NCBI RefSeq assembly: GCF_014932895.1
Contig: NZ_JACYOF010000002.1
Coordinates: 496,001-560,000, forward strand
From: Bacillus thuringiensis
Lineage (GTDB): Bacteria; Bacillota; Bacilli; Bacillales; Bacillaceae_G
Direction of reading: 5' to 3'
Length of the DNA stretch: 64,000 nucleotides
Position numbers and translations under genes: made by a program. The notes beneath the pieces were generated by a model. It saw nothing but the letters and a program-made list of their open reading frames with translations. It searched no databases and was not told the DNA's origin. Below are positions 1 through 8,267 of the stretch, piece by piece. Within the stretch, counting starts at the first letter, position 1; the number at the start of each line of letters is the position of its first letter.

Positions 1-61
1 CTACGAATGACGCTGCTAAAAAGATAGAAAAATAGGTTCTTGCAGAATCTATCTTAAACAA
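1..61 (-). CDS. flhA: FlhA, N-terminal fragment (runs off left edge)
   Basis: Only the first 20 codons are present. Read on the minus strand, a TTG start at 61-59 follows a strong Shine-Dalgarno, GGAGGAGAT (74-66), and opens a frame beginning MFKIDSARTYFS, the short cytosolic N-terminus followed by a hydrophobic stretch expected of FlhA, the large membrane gate of the flagellar type III export apparatus. It lies 23 bp downstream of flhB, the usual flhB-flhA order. The identity rests on position, start signal and the short hydrophobic beginning; the rest of the gene is outside the window. Confidence 0.7.
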   Translation of the reverse strand, partial: MFKIDSARTYFSIFLAASFV

Positions 62-84
62 AGAGATCTCCTCCAAACGCGCTA

Positions 85-1131
85 TTACACTTCAAGTTCA
101 TTCGTTTGAATTAAATAGCGCATAACTTCAATTACAGCTACGTATAAATCTTCTGGAATCGCCTCATCTTCCTCGACTTGATAATATAAAGAACGAGCAA
201 GTGGACGGTTTTCCACCATTGGTATTTCTTGTTCACGGGCAAGCGTTCGTATGTATAATGCGAGCTCGTCTTCCCCTTTTGCAACGACAATTGGCGCCGC
301 ATCAACATGTTTATTGTAACGAAGCACAACCGAAATGTGCGTCGGGTTATTCACAATAAACGTTGCACCATCCATCTTCTTCGCAATTGTCCCTTGTAAG
401 ATGGCATGCATAAAGTTTTTTCGTTTCCCCTTTACTTGCGGGTCCCCTTCATTATCTTTATGCTCTTGTTTTACTTCTTCTTTTTTCATTTTAATATCTT
501 GTTCGTACTCCCATTTTTGATAAATGAAATCAATAATCGAAAGGACAATTAAAATAATTAAAATAGCTAAAAAGATAAATTTAATTTGCCTAATAATTTC
601 AGTAAGTGACGCTGTCCAGTTAAATCCAATCATACTAACAATCTTCTCTAAATTCTTTTTAAAGAGAACGTAAGCAACATAACCGATTAATCCCATATAA
701 AATAATGATTTCAAAATATCTACTAAACTTTTACGACTAAATAGTCTCGTAAAATAGTTTTTCGGATTAATACGTGATGCTTTCGGCTTTATTACTTTAG
801 AAGAAAATAAGAAACCGACTTGAATCATATAATTGAATAAATGAAAAGCGTATACGAGTATTAATATCGGAGCCGATACTTTTAGTAGTAAAATCCCCAT
901 TAAATAAAAATACTCAGTCGAATCTGTATTTTTTCCGATTTGATCAAACAGCACCGCTACAGAATTGGCAATCTCATAACCGAGCCAATCTCCGAAAAAG
1001 TAAACGACAACTGCTAATACGAGTATGGAAAATAAATTATTTAAATCTTTACTACGGGCGATATTCCCTTCTTCACGCGATTTTTTACGCTTCTGCGGGG
1101 TGGCCTTTTCTGTTTTATTATCCTTTGCCAT
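85..1131 (-). CDS. flhB: FlhB, flagellar export switch protein
   Basis: Component of the flagellar type III export gate that switches substrate class from rod/hook to filament proteins. At 348 aa it has the family's usual length, with a basic N-terminus typical of FlhB, four hydrophobic segments (about residues 30-210) and a cytosolic C-terminal domain. The autocleavage motif NPTH is intact at residues 262-265, so the protein should self-process between N and P. It lies 10 bp after fliR in the fliP-fliQ-fliR-flhB-flhA export-gate operon. Confidence 0.97.
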   Translation of the reverse strand: MAKDNKTEKATPQKRKKSREEGNIARSKDLNNLFSILVLAVVVYFFGDWLGYEIANSVAVLFDQIGKNTDSTEYFYLMGILLLKVSAPILILVYAFHLFNYMIQVGFLFSSKVIKPKASRINPKNYFTRLFSRKSLVDILKSLFYMGLIGYVAYVLFKKNLEKIVSMIGFNWTASLTEIIRQIKFIFLAILIILIVLSIIDFIYQKWEYEQDIKMKKEEVKQEHKDNEGDPQVKGKRKNFMHAILQGTIAKKMDGATFIVNNPTHISVVLRYNKHVDAAPIVVAKGEDELALYIRTLAREQEIPMVENRPLARSLYYQVEEDEAIPEDLYVAVIEVMRYLIQTNELEV

Positions 1132-1141
1132 GCGCGTCCCC

Positions 1142-1903
1142 CTACTTCGTTAAGAAAAAGTTAAATAGTTTCGTATATTCCTCAAGCAATACATCCGTCA
1201 TATTTTTAAACACATAACCGAGCATCGGTACACTCATCGCAATAAACAAAATACCACATGTAATTTTAATCACGTACGCATTCATAAAAACGTTTAATTG
1301 CGGGGCATTTTTCGCGATTAAAATAAGGACGAAATTAATAATGAATAAGCTTCCCATAAGCGGAAGAGCGATTTCAACCGCTGATGTAATTGCAAATAAT
1401 AACGTGGCGAGTAAACTATCTAAAAAACTCGTCGTCAGCAATTTTGAAATCGCCTCTGTATATTGAAACGACTTTAAAATCGTGGCAACGAAATAATTAA
1501 TGCCGCCAAGTGAAATAAAAATAATGAGAAAGAACATATCAAATAATGTCGCTAGTAAAGTAGACTGTGATCCTGCGTTCACATCAAACAAACTTGCCTG
1601 TGATAAACCGATATCAAAGTCTAAAATATGCCCAGCCATTTTCGGAATGTTCCACAGCATTTCTACAATTTTTGAAAGGGATAACCCAATTACAATTTGC
1701 GTTCCCGCATATGCTGCGACGTCCCAAACTGTCTTGATATGCGAAACATCAACTTGATCGGCAACTGTAATGGAAAGGCCAAGCCCAAATGTAACCTTTG
1801 CCATCGCTGGAATCGATCGCCCTGAAAAGAACGGTAAAAAATATAAAAATGAAGTAATGCGGCAAAACGCAAAAAACGTTGCCGCCCATAATTCCATATT
1901 CAT
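1142..1903 (-). CDS. fliR: FliR, flagellar export gate protein
   Basis: Integral membrane protein of 253 aa that forms the FliPQR export pore. Several hydrophobic segments span the length, and the N-terminal MELWAATFFAFCR and the following FLPFFSGRSIPAMAK are typical of FliR. The ATG at 1903 is preceded by AGGTG with 7-nt spacing. It is flanked by fliQ upstream (15 bp) and flhB downstream (10 bp), the conserved order. No sign of the FliR-FlhB fusion found in some clostridia. Confidence 0.96.
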   Translation of the reverse strand: MNMELWAATFFAFCRITSFLYFLPFFSGRSIPAMAKVTFGLGLSITVADQVDVSHIKTVWDVAAYAGTQIVIGLSLSKIVEMLWNIPKMAGHILDFDIGLSQASLFDVNAGSQSTLLATLFDMFFLIIFISLGGINYFVATILKSFQYTEAISKLLTTSFLDSLLATLLFAITSAVEIALPLMGSLFIINFVLILIAKNAPQLNVFMNAYVIKITCGILFIAMSVPMLGYVFKNMTDVLLEEYTKLFNFFLTK

Positions 1904-1918
1904 TTCAGTTCACCTATC

Positions 1919-2194
1919 TTAGTACGAACGCAATAGCGATGGAATTTTATCAAATAAATCTAAAATAAGTGTCGTCAACTCTTGAAACATCCACGGACCT
2001 AAAATGATAATAACGAGCACAATACTCGCCATTTTCGGTAAAAACGTCAGCGTTTGTTCTTGAATTTGCATCATCGCCATAATAACAGCGATGATAATAA
2101 CGACGATCATACTTACACCGGCAACCGGCATTAAAATCATAACCCCTTTATAAAAAAAGGTTTGAAAAATATCTATAATTGGTGACGTATTCAT
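1919..2194 (-). CDS. fliQ: FliQ, flagellar export gate protein
   Basis: Small export-gate subunit of 91 aa with two hydrophobic hairpin helices (about residues 15-40 and 52-72), matching the FliQ family's length and topology. FliQ helices pack around the FliP ring. AGGAG precedes the ATG at suitable spacing. It sits between fliP and fliR. Confidence 0.96.
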   Translation of the reverse strand: MNTSPIIDIFQTFFYKGVMILMPVAGVSMIVVIIIAVIMAMMQIQEQTLTFLPKMASIVLVIIILGPWMFQELTTLILDLFDKIPSLLRSY

Positions 2195-2227
2195 TTATAT
2201 GACTCCTATCACATAGCATCAAACGCT

Positions 2228-2986
2228 TCAGGCAACCGTTTTAAACATAATATCGACGATTTTCGTATATCCACCTAAATATACGAAAACGAGTATTTTA
2301 AATGGTAAACTTAAAATCATCGGCGGTACCATCATCATCCCAAGGTACATTAAAAGTGTACTAATAATTAAATCAATAAAGACAAACGCTAAATAAATGA
2401 ACATCCCCGTTAATAATCCTTTTTGAATTTGTGTTAACGTAAAGGATGGTACGAGCGTAAATAGGGAAAGATCTTTCAAATCTTTCGGCAACTCTTCTCC
2501 GCGCACTTTCAGCATCATTTTTAAATCATGCTTATACGTATGCTTCGCCATATAATCTTTCATAATCGGAGCTGTCGTTTCCGCAGCTTGACTTACAGTT
2601 ATTTTCTCTTTCGTCATCGGATCCCACACATCGCTCTTTAATTGCCCAAGTACAGGCTGCATCGTAAAGAGTGATAAAAATAATGCAAGTCCAACAAGTA
2701 CTTGGTTTGGTGGTAAATTCATAACCCCAAGCCCTTGACGTGTAATTCCAAGAACGATCATAAAATAAGTAAAATGCGTAAATAAAAGAACGATAGAAGA
2801 AGATAATGATAGAAGGGTAACGAGTGCAAATAACTGTACACTTGAATTACTCGTAAACTCTTTTCCATTTTCGAAATTAATAAAACCGTTCGGAGCTGCA
2901 TACGCTGGATTTACAAAAATAATTGAAAAAACGATAGAAAATACGAAAATAACGGCTAATAATGATAACTGTTTCTTTATTCTCAT
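2228..2986 (-). CDS. fliP: FliP, flagellar export gate protein
   Basis: Pore-forming subunit of the FliPQR export gate, 252 aa. A cleavable-looking signal sequence (residues 1-30, ending PAYA) is followed by the FliP pattern of transmembrane helices; the C-terminal segments with GMMMVPPMILSLPFKILVFV are highly characteristic. Its ATG overlaps the stop of the upstream fliO-like gene in an ATGA arrangement, indicating translational coupling. Confidence 0.97.
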   Translation of the reverse strand: MRIKKQLSLLAVIFVFSIVFSIIFVNPAYAAPNGFINFENGKEFTSNSSVQLFALVTLLSLSSSIVLLFTHFTYFMIVLGITRQGLGVMNLPPNQVLVGLALFLSLFTMQPVLGQLKSDVWDPMTKEKITVSQAAETTAPIMKDYMAKHTYKHDLKMMLKVRGEELPKDLKDLSLFTLVPSFTLTQIQKGLLTGMFIYLAFVFIDLIISTLLMYLGMMMVPPMILSLPFKILVFVYLGGYTKIVDIMFKTVA

Positions 2987-3297
2987 GATGGATCCTCTAC
3001 TTTTTTCGTTTCACTCTTCACTGCATCTTCTAGCGCTTGTTGAAACTGATTTCCTGTTAACTGCACAGATTGTACACCGTTATTACTTATAACAGTAAAC
3101 ACTTGCTTTCCGTCCACTTCAAACAAAAAGGCGCTCGTTTGATGATTTAAAAAAACGCCGTCCTTCACTTGAATATGGCCATTTTCACCTTGCTTAAAAA
3201 ACTGCTGTTTGCGCGTCTTTTTCGTCATATAATATGCACCGTAGCCGAGCGCACCAAACAGTAAAACGACTTGAAATAAGGTCGTCATATACGACAT
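2983..3297 (-). CDS. fliO: FliO-like flagellar biosynthesis protein
   Basis: A 104-aa protein with one N-terminal transmembrane helix (about residues 5-24), a basic patch after it (KKTRKQQ), and a small cytosolic beta-rich domain. This architecture, the position immediately before fliP, and the 4-bp overlap with fliP match FliO, which assists assembly of the FliP ring. FliO sequences are poorly conserved, so the assignment depends mainly on topology and gene order. Confidence 0.75.
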   Translation of the reverse strand: MSYMTTLFQVVLLFGALGYGAYYMTKKTRKQQFFKQGENGHIQVKDGVFLNHQTSAFLFEVDGKQVFTVISNNGVQSVQLTGNQFQQALEDAVKSETKKVEDPS

Positions 3298-3309
3298 ATG
3301 ACTCCTCCT

Positions 3310-3669
3310 CTACTCTTTATCTTGCATTTGACTTTGCGCCTTCATAAGCGCAGCTTGCTTCTTGTCAGCTTCAATTTCAGAAATAATAATGCCGAACTTC
3401 TCGTCCATTACGATTGCTTCACCGATGCCGACTTTCATATTGCTTAAATATACATCTACTTTATGCCCTAAATTTTTCTCTACTTCAAGAACATCGCCAA
3501 CTTTTAATTGCTTCACATCACCAAGTGTAATAGATGACTTTCCAAGCTTTACGCCAAGTTCAATTGAAATATCTGAAACAGTATCAATATGTGCTTTGCC
3601 TGCTTCATTTCGTTTCCCTGCAAATTCTTCTAATCCCATTAATGACACAGGAGATACTTCATGCTTCAT
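3310..3669 (-). CDS. fliN: FliN, flagellar motor switch protein (SpoA domain)
   Basis: A C-ring subunit of 119 aa. After about 28 residues of leader, the remainder is a SpoA/FliN domain with the typical pattern of ISIELGVKLGKSSITLGDVKQLKVGDVLEVEK split across strands (positions 31-62), followed by a glycine-containing GEAIVMDEKFGIII segment. It lies 10 bp after fliM with an AGGAGG ribosome site. Alternative label would be FliY C-terminal domain, but a separate full FliY is encoded at 31009-32649. Confidence 0.9.
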   Translation of the reverse strand: MKHEVSPVSLMGLEEFAGKRNEAGKAHIDTVSDISIELGVKLGKSSITLGDVKQLKVGDVLEVEKNLGHKVDVYLSNMKVGIGEAIVMDEKFGIIISEIEADKKQAALMKAQSQMQDKE

Positions 3670-3679
3670 ATGGATCCTC

Positions 3680-4666
3680 CTACTCTACAAAACTTTTAAA
3701 TAGGAGCGCCTTACGCGTTCCATCTTTCCCGATAAAACAATTAAATTTATGCTTTCCATCTACATAACCAAGTAATTCATCCGAAACTTTTGTATGAAGC
3801 GGAATAATATCGCCTTCTTCAATTTGTTCAATCTCACCCATTGTCATCTTCTGCTCACCAATAGCAACGTGAACAGGTTTATACACTTGATTTACCTTCA
3901 CTTCCACTTCAGACGTATACTTTTTACGCTTATCCGAAGAATGTTCGACAATATTTTCAGATGTTAACTTATCCATAATTTCTTCAACAGATAAGAACGG
4001 AATACCGATACGCACCGTCGTATCCCAAAACTCTGTTTTCATATTTACATTCAGTAATGAAATAATATCGCTTGCTGTCGTAATCTTTAATGCATTTGGA
4101 TCTGTTTCCGTCGTTACAAACTTCGGTTCAATCGCAACAACACTTTCAAATGATTGCTCTAAATTTTTGCAAAGGAGCGTAAAAATATTATCAAGCGTTA
4201 AAAACTCAAACGCTGTTAACGGTCTGCGCATCGTAAAGTTACGCTTACTATCTCCGCCAAGCCAGCATTCATGAATATAAATAACAAACGCTAAATCAAT
4301 CTCAATAACAATTTCTCCAAGCTCTGGTAAACCGAGATCTATCACGCAATATAAATAATAATCTTTCGGCATTTTCTCCACATACTCACTCGTAAATGGA
4401 ACTTGTTCAACCGTTGAAGGCTCTAGTTCAATCGGAATACGCATACGAGCTGACAATGTTTGTGACGTCTGTTTGCCAAACGTAGAAGCAATCGCTTGCA
4501 AACTACGTAAATGCTCAACACCGAACTTCTCTGGTCTATTAAAATCATACTCTTGAAATTTCTCTTGCTTCCCTGCTTCTTGTGCGAAAGCTGGCATTTC
4601 CTCGCCTTCATTAACCGCCTTCAGCAGGGCATCAATTTGCTCTTGGCTTAATTTTTCGCCACTCAT
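3680..4666 (-). CDS. fliM: FliM, flagellar motor switch protein
   Basis: The C-ring subunit that binds phospho-CheY, 328 aa. The N-terminus carries the CheY-binding type peptide (LSQEQIDALLKAV, residues 5-17), then a CheC-like middle domain beginning with the EYDFNRPEKF stretch, and a C-terminal SpoA domain (about 250-325) ending GRDGT-like sequence. Length and domain order are normal for FliM. It is followed by fliN and preceded by a small extra SpoA gene. Confidence 0.97.
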   Translation of the reverse strand: MSGEKLSQEQIDALLKAVNEGEEMPAFAQEAGKQEKFQEYDFNRPEKFGVEHLRSLQAIASTFGKQTSQTLSARMRIPIELEPSTVEQVPFTSEYVEKMPKDYYLYCVIDLGLPELGEIVIEIDLAFVIYIHECWLGGDSKRNFTMRRPLTAFEFLTLDNIFTLLCKNLEQSFESVVAIEPKFVTTETDPNALKITTASDIISLLNVNMKTEFWDTTVRIGIPFLSVEEIMDKLTSENIVEHSSDKRKKYTSEVEVKVNQVYKPVHVAIGEQKMTMGEIEQIEEGDIIPLHTKVSDELLGYVDGKHKFNCFIGKDGTRKALLFKSFVE

Positions 4667-4680
4667 GACAATCCCCTTCC

Positions 4681-4905
4681 CTACCTTTTCAATTCAACGA
4701 TTTCAACGTACATCTTTCCATTCTTCGTCAAAATCTTTCCGGTTCCAATCTCTTCATTCTCAAGCATAAGACGCACCGTATTTTTCGTTGAATTTTCAAG
4801 ACGATACAATGTACCTTTCGTAATATGAAGCAGATCTTCAATTTTCTTTTTCGTATTTCCGATTTCAAAATAAATTGTTAACGGAATATCATCTTGTAAT
4901 TTCAA
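4681..4905 (-). CDS. Small stand-alone SpoA-domain protein (FliN-like)
   Basis: A 74-aa protein consisting almost wholly of one SpoA/FliN-type domain: the pattern IPLTIYFEIGNTKKKIEDLL, then LENSTKNTVRLMLENEEIGTG matches the fold of FliN C-terminal domains. It starts at a TTG preceded by GGGAG with about 10-nt spacing. It lies 14 bp before fliM. It may be an additional C-ring or export-sorting subunit, analogous to SpoA-only products in other type III systems; that role is inference. Confidence 0.75.
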   Translation of the reverse strand: MKLQDDIPLTIYFEIGNTKKKIEDLLHITKGTLYRLENSTKNTVRLMLENEEIGTGKILTKNGKMYVEIVELKR

Positions 4906-4935
4906 ATCTAGCCAACTCCCATATCATGTTCACGA

Positions 4936-4966
4936 AAATTTCATGTTCTCTCTATATATGAAATTT
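4936..4966. repeat. Inverted repeat between transglycosylase and SpoA genes
   Basis: Nine-base arms AAATTTCAT (4936-4944) and ATGAAATTT (4958-4966) form a hairpin just after the transglycosylase stop. On the minus strand it is followed by a short T stretch, so it could be a weak terminator or an RNA-stabilising hairpin. AT-only arms make it marginal. Confidence 0.35.
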
Positions 4967-4967
4967 C

Positions 4968-5753
4968 TTATTTTGAAACGTCGATATTTAATATTTTTTT
5001 AATATATCCTTGCGTTTCTTTAAATGGCGGTACGCCTCCGTACTTTCTCACATTACCAGGACCCGCATTATAAGAAGCAAGCGCCAATACTAAGTCGCCG
5101 TTATTTTTCTTTAAATAACCGCTTAACTCTTTCACACCGCCCTCAATACTTTCAGCTGGTGAAAATGGATTTTTTATACCCATCTCTTTCACATTCGCTG
5201 GCATAAGCTGCATAAGGCCCACCGCACCTGCATGTGACACCGTTTTCGGATTAAAATCAGATTCCACTTCAATCATTTTTTGAATTAACGTTTTCGGAAT
5301 TCCATATGTACGACTAGCGCGTTCAATAATATCCTCATACTTCCCTTCATTGGAAGAACGTATTTTTTGAATATTATACTTCTTCGTTAATTCCCACGTA
5401 TCAGCAGCCTCATTTTTCGTTTCTGGGAAACGTCGTTCAAACTCTTTTTGCGCAACTTGCACTTCATCTACTTTCTTCGTACCAGCCTTTTCTTCAGGCT
5501 TACTTACTTCCTCTACTTTATTAATAGATTGTTCCGGTTTATTAACAACCGTTTCTATTTTCGTAGATTGCACCGGCTGACTCATATCTTCTATGTTTGC
5601 CAGCTGCGTAGTCCCCTTCGTTTCCTTGGCAGGTTCACTCTGTAACTTCTCTTGAAAACGACTACTAACGAATGCTTGTGGACTACTCAGCTTTTGCTGA
5701 ATCTGTCCTTTCTTATATGCAAGCACTTCTTTTACTATATTTCCAACTATCAT
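4968..5753 (-). CDS. Flagellar-locus lytic transglycosylase (SLT domain)
   Basis: A 261-aa protein with a linker rich in K, E and P (residues 25-125) followed by a soluble-lytic-transglycosylase domain (about 140-255). The catalytic glutamate is visible in MIEVESDFNP, and the family motifs GAVGLMQLMP and ALASYNAGPGNVRKYGG are intact. No N-terminal signal peptide is apparent, so secretion may use the flagellar export system or another route. It heads the fliM-flhA run and probably opens peptidoglycan for the rod. The start is supported by AAAGGTG upstream of ATG. Confidence 0.9.
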   Translation of the reverse strand: MIVGNIVKEVLAYKKGQIQQKLSSPQAFVSSRFQEKLQSEPAKETKGTTQLANIEDMSQPVQSTKIETVVNKPEQSINKVEEVSKPEEKAGTKKVDEVQVAQKEFERRFPETKNEAADTWELTKKYNIQKIRSSNEGKYEDIIERASRTYGIPKTLIQKMIEVESDFNPKTVSHAGAVGLMQLMPANVKEMGIKNPFSPAESIEGGVKELSGYLKKNNGDLVLALASYNAGPGNVRKYGGVPPFKETQGYIKKILNIDVSK

Positions 5754-5899
5754 AATATCACCTTTTCGGTAAACAAAGATATTCTAATATTAGAGTTTTT
5801 TTTTAAAGTTTGCAATAATCCTTTTAATAATTATGTAATAAAAAAATGAATATATTGTTAAACTGTTATTTTTTTATATTTATTAATTCGAATTTTTAG

Positions 5900-5928
5900 T
5901 TGACACCCGTTGTAGCAAGGATTACAAT
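5900..5928 (+). promoter_or_regulatory. Sigma-A-type promoter of the first flagellin gene
   Basis: A perfect -35 TTGACA (5900-5905), 17-bp spacer, and -10 TACAAT (5923-5928) lie about 80 bp upstream of the flagellin ATG, giving a leader of roughly 75 nt. No sigma-D-like TAAA/GCCGATAT pair is seen in the 250 bp upstream of the gene. Confidence 0.75.
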
Positions 5929-6009
5929 AAATCTCGAAATTGATTTTTTCGCATATTACCGTTTTTCAATTTGCAGAAAAGTCAATATAAAAAAATGGGG
6001 GTTCTTAAC

Positions 6010-7113
6010 ATGAGAATTAATACAAACATTAACAGCATGCGTACGCAAGAGTACATGCGCCAAAACCAAACAAAAATGAGCAACGCTATGGATCGTTTAT
6101 CAAGCGGTAAACGTATCAACAACGCTTCTGACGATGCAGCGGGTCTTGCAATTGCAACTCGTATGCGTTCACGTGAAGGTGGCTTAAACGTTGCTGCTCG
6201 TAATACAGAAGACGGTATGTCTTTAATTCGTACAGCTGACTCAGCTTTAAACTCTGTATCAAACATTTTACTTCGTATGCGTGACCTTGCAAACCAATCT
6301 GCAAGTGAGACTAATACTAATAAAAACCAAGCTGCAATGCAAAAAGAATTTGATCAATTAAAAGAACAAATTCAATACATTGCGGACAATACTGAGTTTA
6401 ACGATAAAAAACTATTAGACGGATCTAATAACACTATTAACATCCAAACTCTTGACTCACATGATAAAACTAAACAAATTACAATTTCACTTGATTCTGC
6501 ATCACTTACAAACTTAGACATTAAAGATTTAGCAATTGGCTCAACAACAATTAGCCAAACTGATCTTGACACTGCTACTAATTCTATGACACGACTAGCT
6601 ACTCCAGCAACAGATGCAAAAGTACTAGCTCAAGACGTTACAGATGCAAAAGCTGCTTTTAATAAAATCAAATCTGCTTATTCACCAGCAGAAGCACAAA
6701 AAATGGAAGACGCTTTCAAAGATTATGATAAATCAGTGGCTGATCCAAACAAAAAAGACGCTGATCACCAAGCTGCTGCAAAAGCTATTCAAACGGAATT
6801 TGCAAAACTAACTAAACCTACAGCAACAAAATTCGATCCATCTTCTGCTGTTGATAAAATCGACAAAGCAATTGAAACAATTGCTTCTAGCCGTGCTACT
6901 TTAGGCGCTACGTTAAACCGCCTTGACTTTAACGTAACAAACCTTAAGAGCCAAGAAAACTCTATGGCAGCTTCTGCTTCTCAAATCGAAGACGCTGACA
7001 TGGCGAAAGAAATGTCTGAAATGACTAAGTTCAAAATCTTGAACGAAGCTGGTATCAGCATGCTTTCTCAAGCAAACCAAACTCCACAAATGGTTTCTAA
7101 ATTATTACAATAA
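6010..7113 (+). CDS. Flagellin, major filament protein
   Basis: Filament subunit of 367 aa. The chosen start is the ATG at 6010 (MRINTNINSMRTQEYM), the conserved flagellin N-terminus; an upstream in-frame ATG at 5971 would add 13 unrelated residues. Terminal D0/D1 domains are intact: RLSSGKRINNASDDAAGLAIA near the N-terminus and RATLGATLNRLDF, IEDADMAKEMSEMTKFKIL and a C-terminal MVSKLLQ. The variable middle (about residues 170-290) is short, charged and helix-like rather than a large D2/D3 domain. Strong terminator downstream. Confidence 0.97.
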   Translation: MRINTNINSMRTQEYMRQNQTKMSNAMDRLSSGKRINNASDDAAGLAIATRMRSREGGLNVAARNTEDGMSLIRTADSALNSVSNILLRMRDLANQSASETNTNKNQAAMQKEFDQLKEQIQYIADNTEFNDKKLLDGSNNTINIQTLDSHDKTKQITISLDSASLTNLDIKDLAIGSTTISQTDLDTATNSMTRLATPATDAKVLAQDVTDAKAAFNKIKSAYSPAEAQKMEDAFKDYDKSVADPNKKDADHQAAAKAIQTEFAKLTKPTATKFDPSSAVDKIDKAIETIASSRATLGATLNRLDFNVTNLKSQENSMAASASQIEDADMAKEMSEMTKFKILNEAGISMLSQANQTPQMVSKLLQ

Positions 7114-7134
7114 TCCATTTGAGTTAGCTTCATG

Positions 7135-7170
7135 AATGAACCTCTCTGCTTGCGGAGAGGTTCATTTTTT
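7135..7170 (+). terminator. Intrinsic terminator of flagellin gene 1
   Basis: A perfect 12-bp stem, AATGAACCTCTC (7135-7146) with its complement at 7155-7166, 8-nt loop, then a T run. It separates the two flagellin genes, so the second needs its own promoter or readthrough. Confidence 0.93.
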
Positions 7171-7230
7171 CTATATAAATGAATTATGTGTAAAACCTTC
7201 CTTTTTTTGATGGAAGAGAGCATCTGCGTA

Positions 7231-7253
7231 GCGTAGAAGCGGTCAGTGCTTTT
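7231..7253 (-). repeat. Dispersed intergenic repeat core (reverse orientation)
   Basis: On the minus strand this reads AAAAGCACTGACCGCTTCTA, the same core (AAGCACTGACCGCT) found in the gaps near 9800, 9970, 11750 and 11850. Here it is inverted, lying between the two flagellin genes. Likely a member of the short intergenic repeat families known in B. cereus-group genomes; the exact family is not identified. Confidence 0.6.
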
Positions 7254-7371
7254 CTTGATTCCCTCTTATGTTAAAACACATGCAGCAAATGAGCATAAGC
7301 CTTTTTATCTTTTCATGACCGTTTATTAGCTTTAGAACACTAACTATATCAATCTATAAGGAGTGTCTATT

Positions 7372-8172
7372 ATGCGTATTGGTAAGAATGTCTTGAGTAT
7401 GAATGCTAGGCAATCGCTATATGAGAATGAAAAACGTATGAATGTTGCGATGGAGCATTTAGCGACTGGTAAGAAGTTAAACCATGCTTCTGATAATCCT
7501 ACGAATGTTGCCATTGTGACTCGTATACATGCAAGAGCGAGTGGTATGCGTGTGGCAATTCGTAATAATGAGGATGCGATATCGATGCTTCGCACGGCAG
7601 AAGCTGCCCTTCAAACTGTTATGAATATTTTGCAACGTATGCGTGATTTAGCTGTTCAATCTGCAAACGGTACAAGTTTAAATAAAAACCGTGATTCATT
7701 GAATAAAGAATTTCAATCTTTAACAGAACAAATTGGCTATATTGATGAGACGACTGAGTTTAACGATTTATCTGTATTTGACGGACAAAGCCGTCCTATT
7801 ACGTTAGACGATATCGGCCATAAAATAGATATAGCGCAACATACTCCCTCTTCCCCTACAAAACATGACATCAAGATTTCAACAGAACAAGAAGCAAGAG
7901 CCGCAATTCGTAAAATTGAAGAGGCTTTGCAAAATGTATCACTTCATCGCGCTGATCTTGGCTCTATGATAAATCGTTTACAGTTTAATATCGAAAATTT
8001 AAATAGCCAAAGTATAGCTCTAACAGATGCTGCTTCTCGAATTGAAGATGCGGATATGGCGCAAGAGATGAGTGATTTTTTAAAGTTTAAATTATTAACT
8101 GAAGTTGCACTTAGTATGGTTTCACAGGCTAATCAAATTCCGCAAATGGTTTCTAAGTTACTACAATCGTAA
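7372..8172 (+). CDS. Second, short flagellin
   Basis: A 266-aa flagellin paralogue that is essentially only the D0/D1 core: N-terminal LATGKKLNHASDNPTNVAI, then LRTAEAALQTVMNILQRM, a very short middle, and C-terminal IEDADMAQEMSDFLKFKLL with MVSKLLQS. The ATG at 7372 follows AAGGAG with 8-nt spacing. Relative to gene 1 it departs at conserved spots (KLNHASDNP for RINNASDDA). It could be a minor filament subunit or a diverging copy. Several B. cereus strains carry more than one flagellin here. Confidence 0.93.
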   Translation: MRIGKNVLSMNARQSLYENEKRMNVAMEHLATGKKLNHASDNPTNVAIVTRIHARASGMRVAIRNNEDAISMLRTAEAALQTVMNILQRMRDLAVQSANGTSLNKNRDSLNKEFQSLTEQIGYIDETTEFNDLSVFDGQSRPITLDDIGHKIDIAQHTPSSPTKHDIKISTEQEARAAIRKIEEALQNVSLHRADLGSMINRLQFNIENLNSQSIALTDAASRIEDADMAQEMSDFLKFKLLTEVALSMVSQANQIPQMVSKLLQS

Positions 8173-8204
8173 AAATTCACCTTCCTTCTTTGGAACGATT
8201 CCAC

Positions 8205-8255
8205 ACAAAATAAAAGGGAAATACATATAAACTATGTATCTCCCTTTTATTTTGT
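8205..8255. terminator. Bidirectional terminator between flagellin 2 and mogR
   Basis: Perfect 15-bp arms ACAAAATAAAAGGGA (8205-8219) and TCCCTTTTATTTTGT (8241-8255). A-rich upstream and T-rich downstream flanks serve both converging genes. Confidence 0.93.
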
Positions 8256-8267
8256 ACCCAAATTTTA

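Noticed and set aside
5760-6009. Exact Listeria-type MogR operators (TTTT-N5-AAAA) upstream of flagellin
   Set aside because: None found by eye here, upstream of mogR, motA, cheY or flgB; only near matches, so no operator is annotated.
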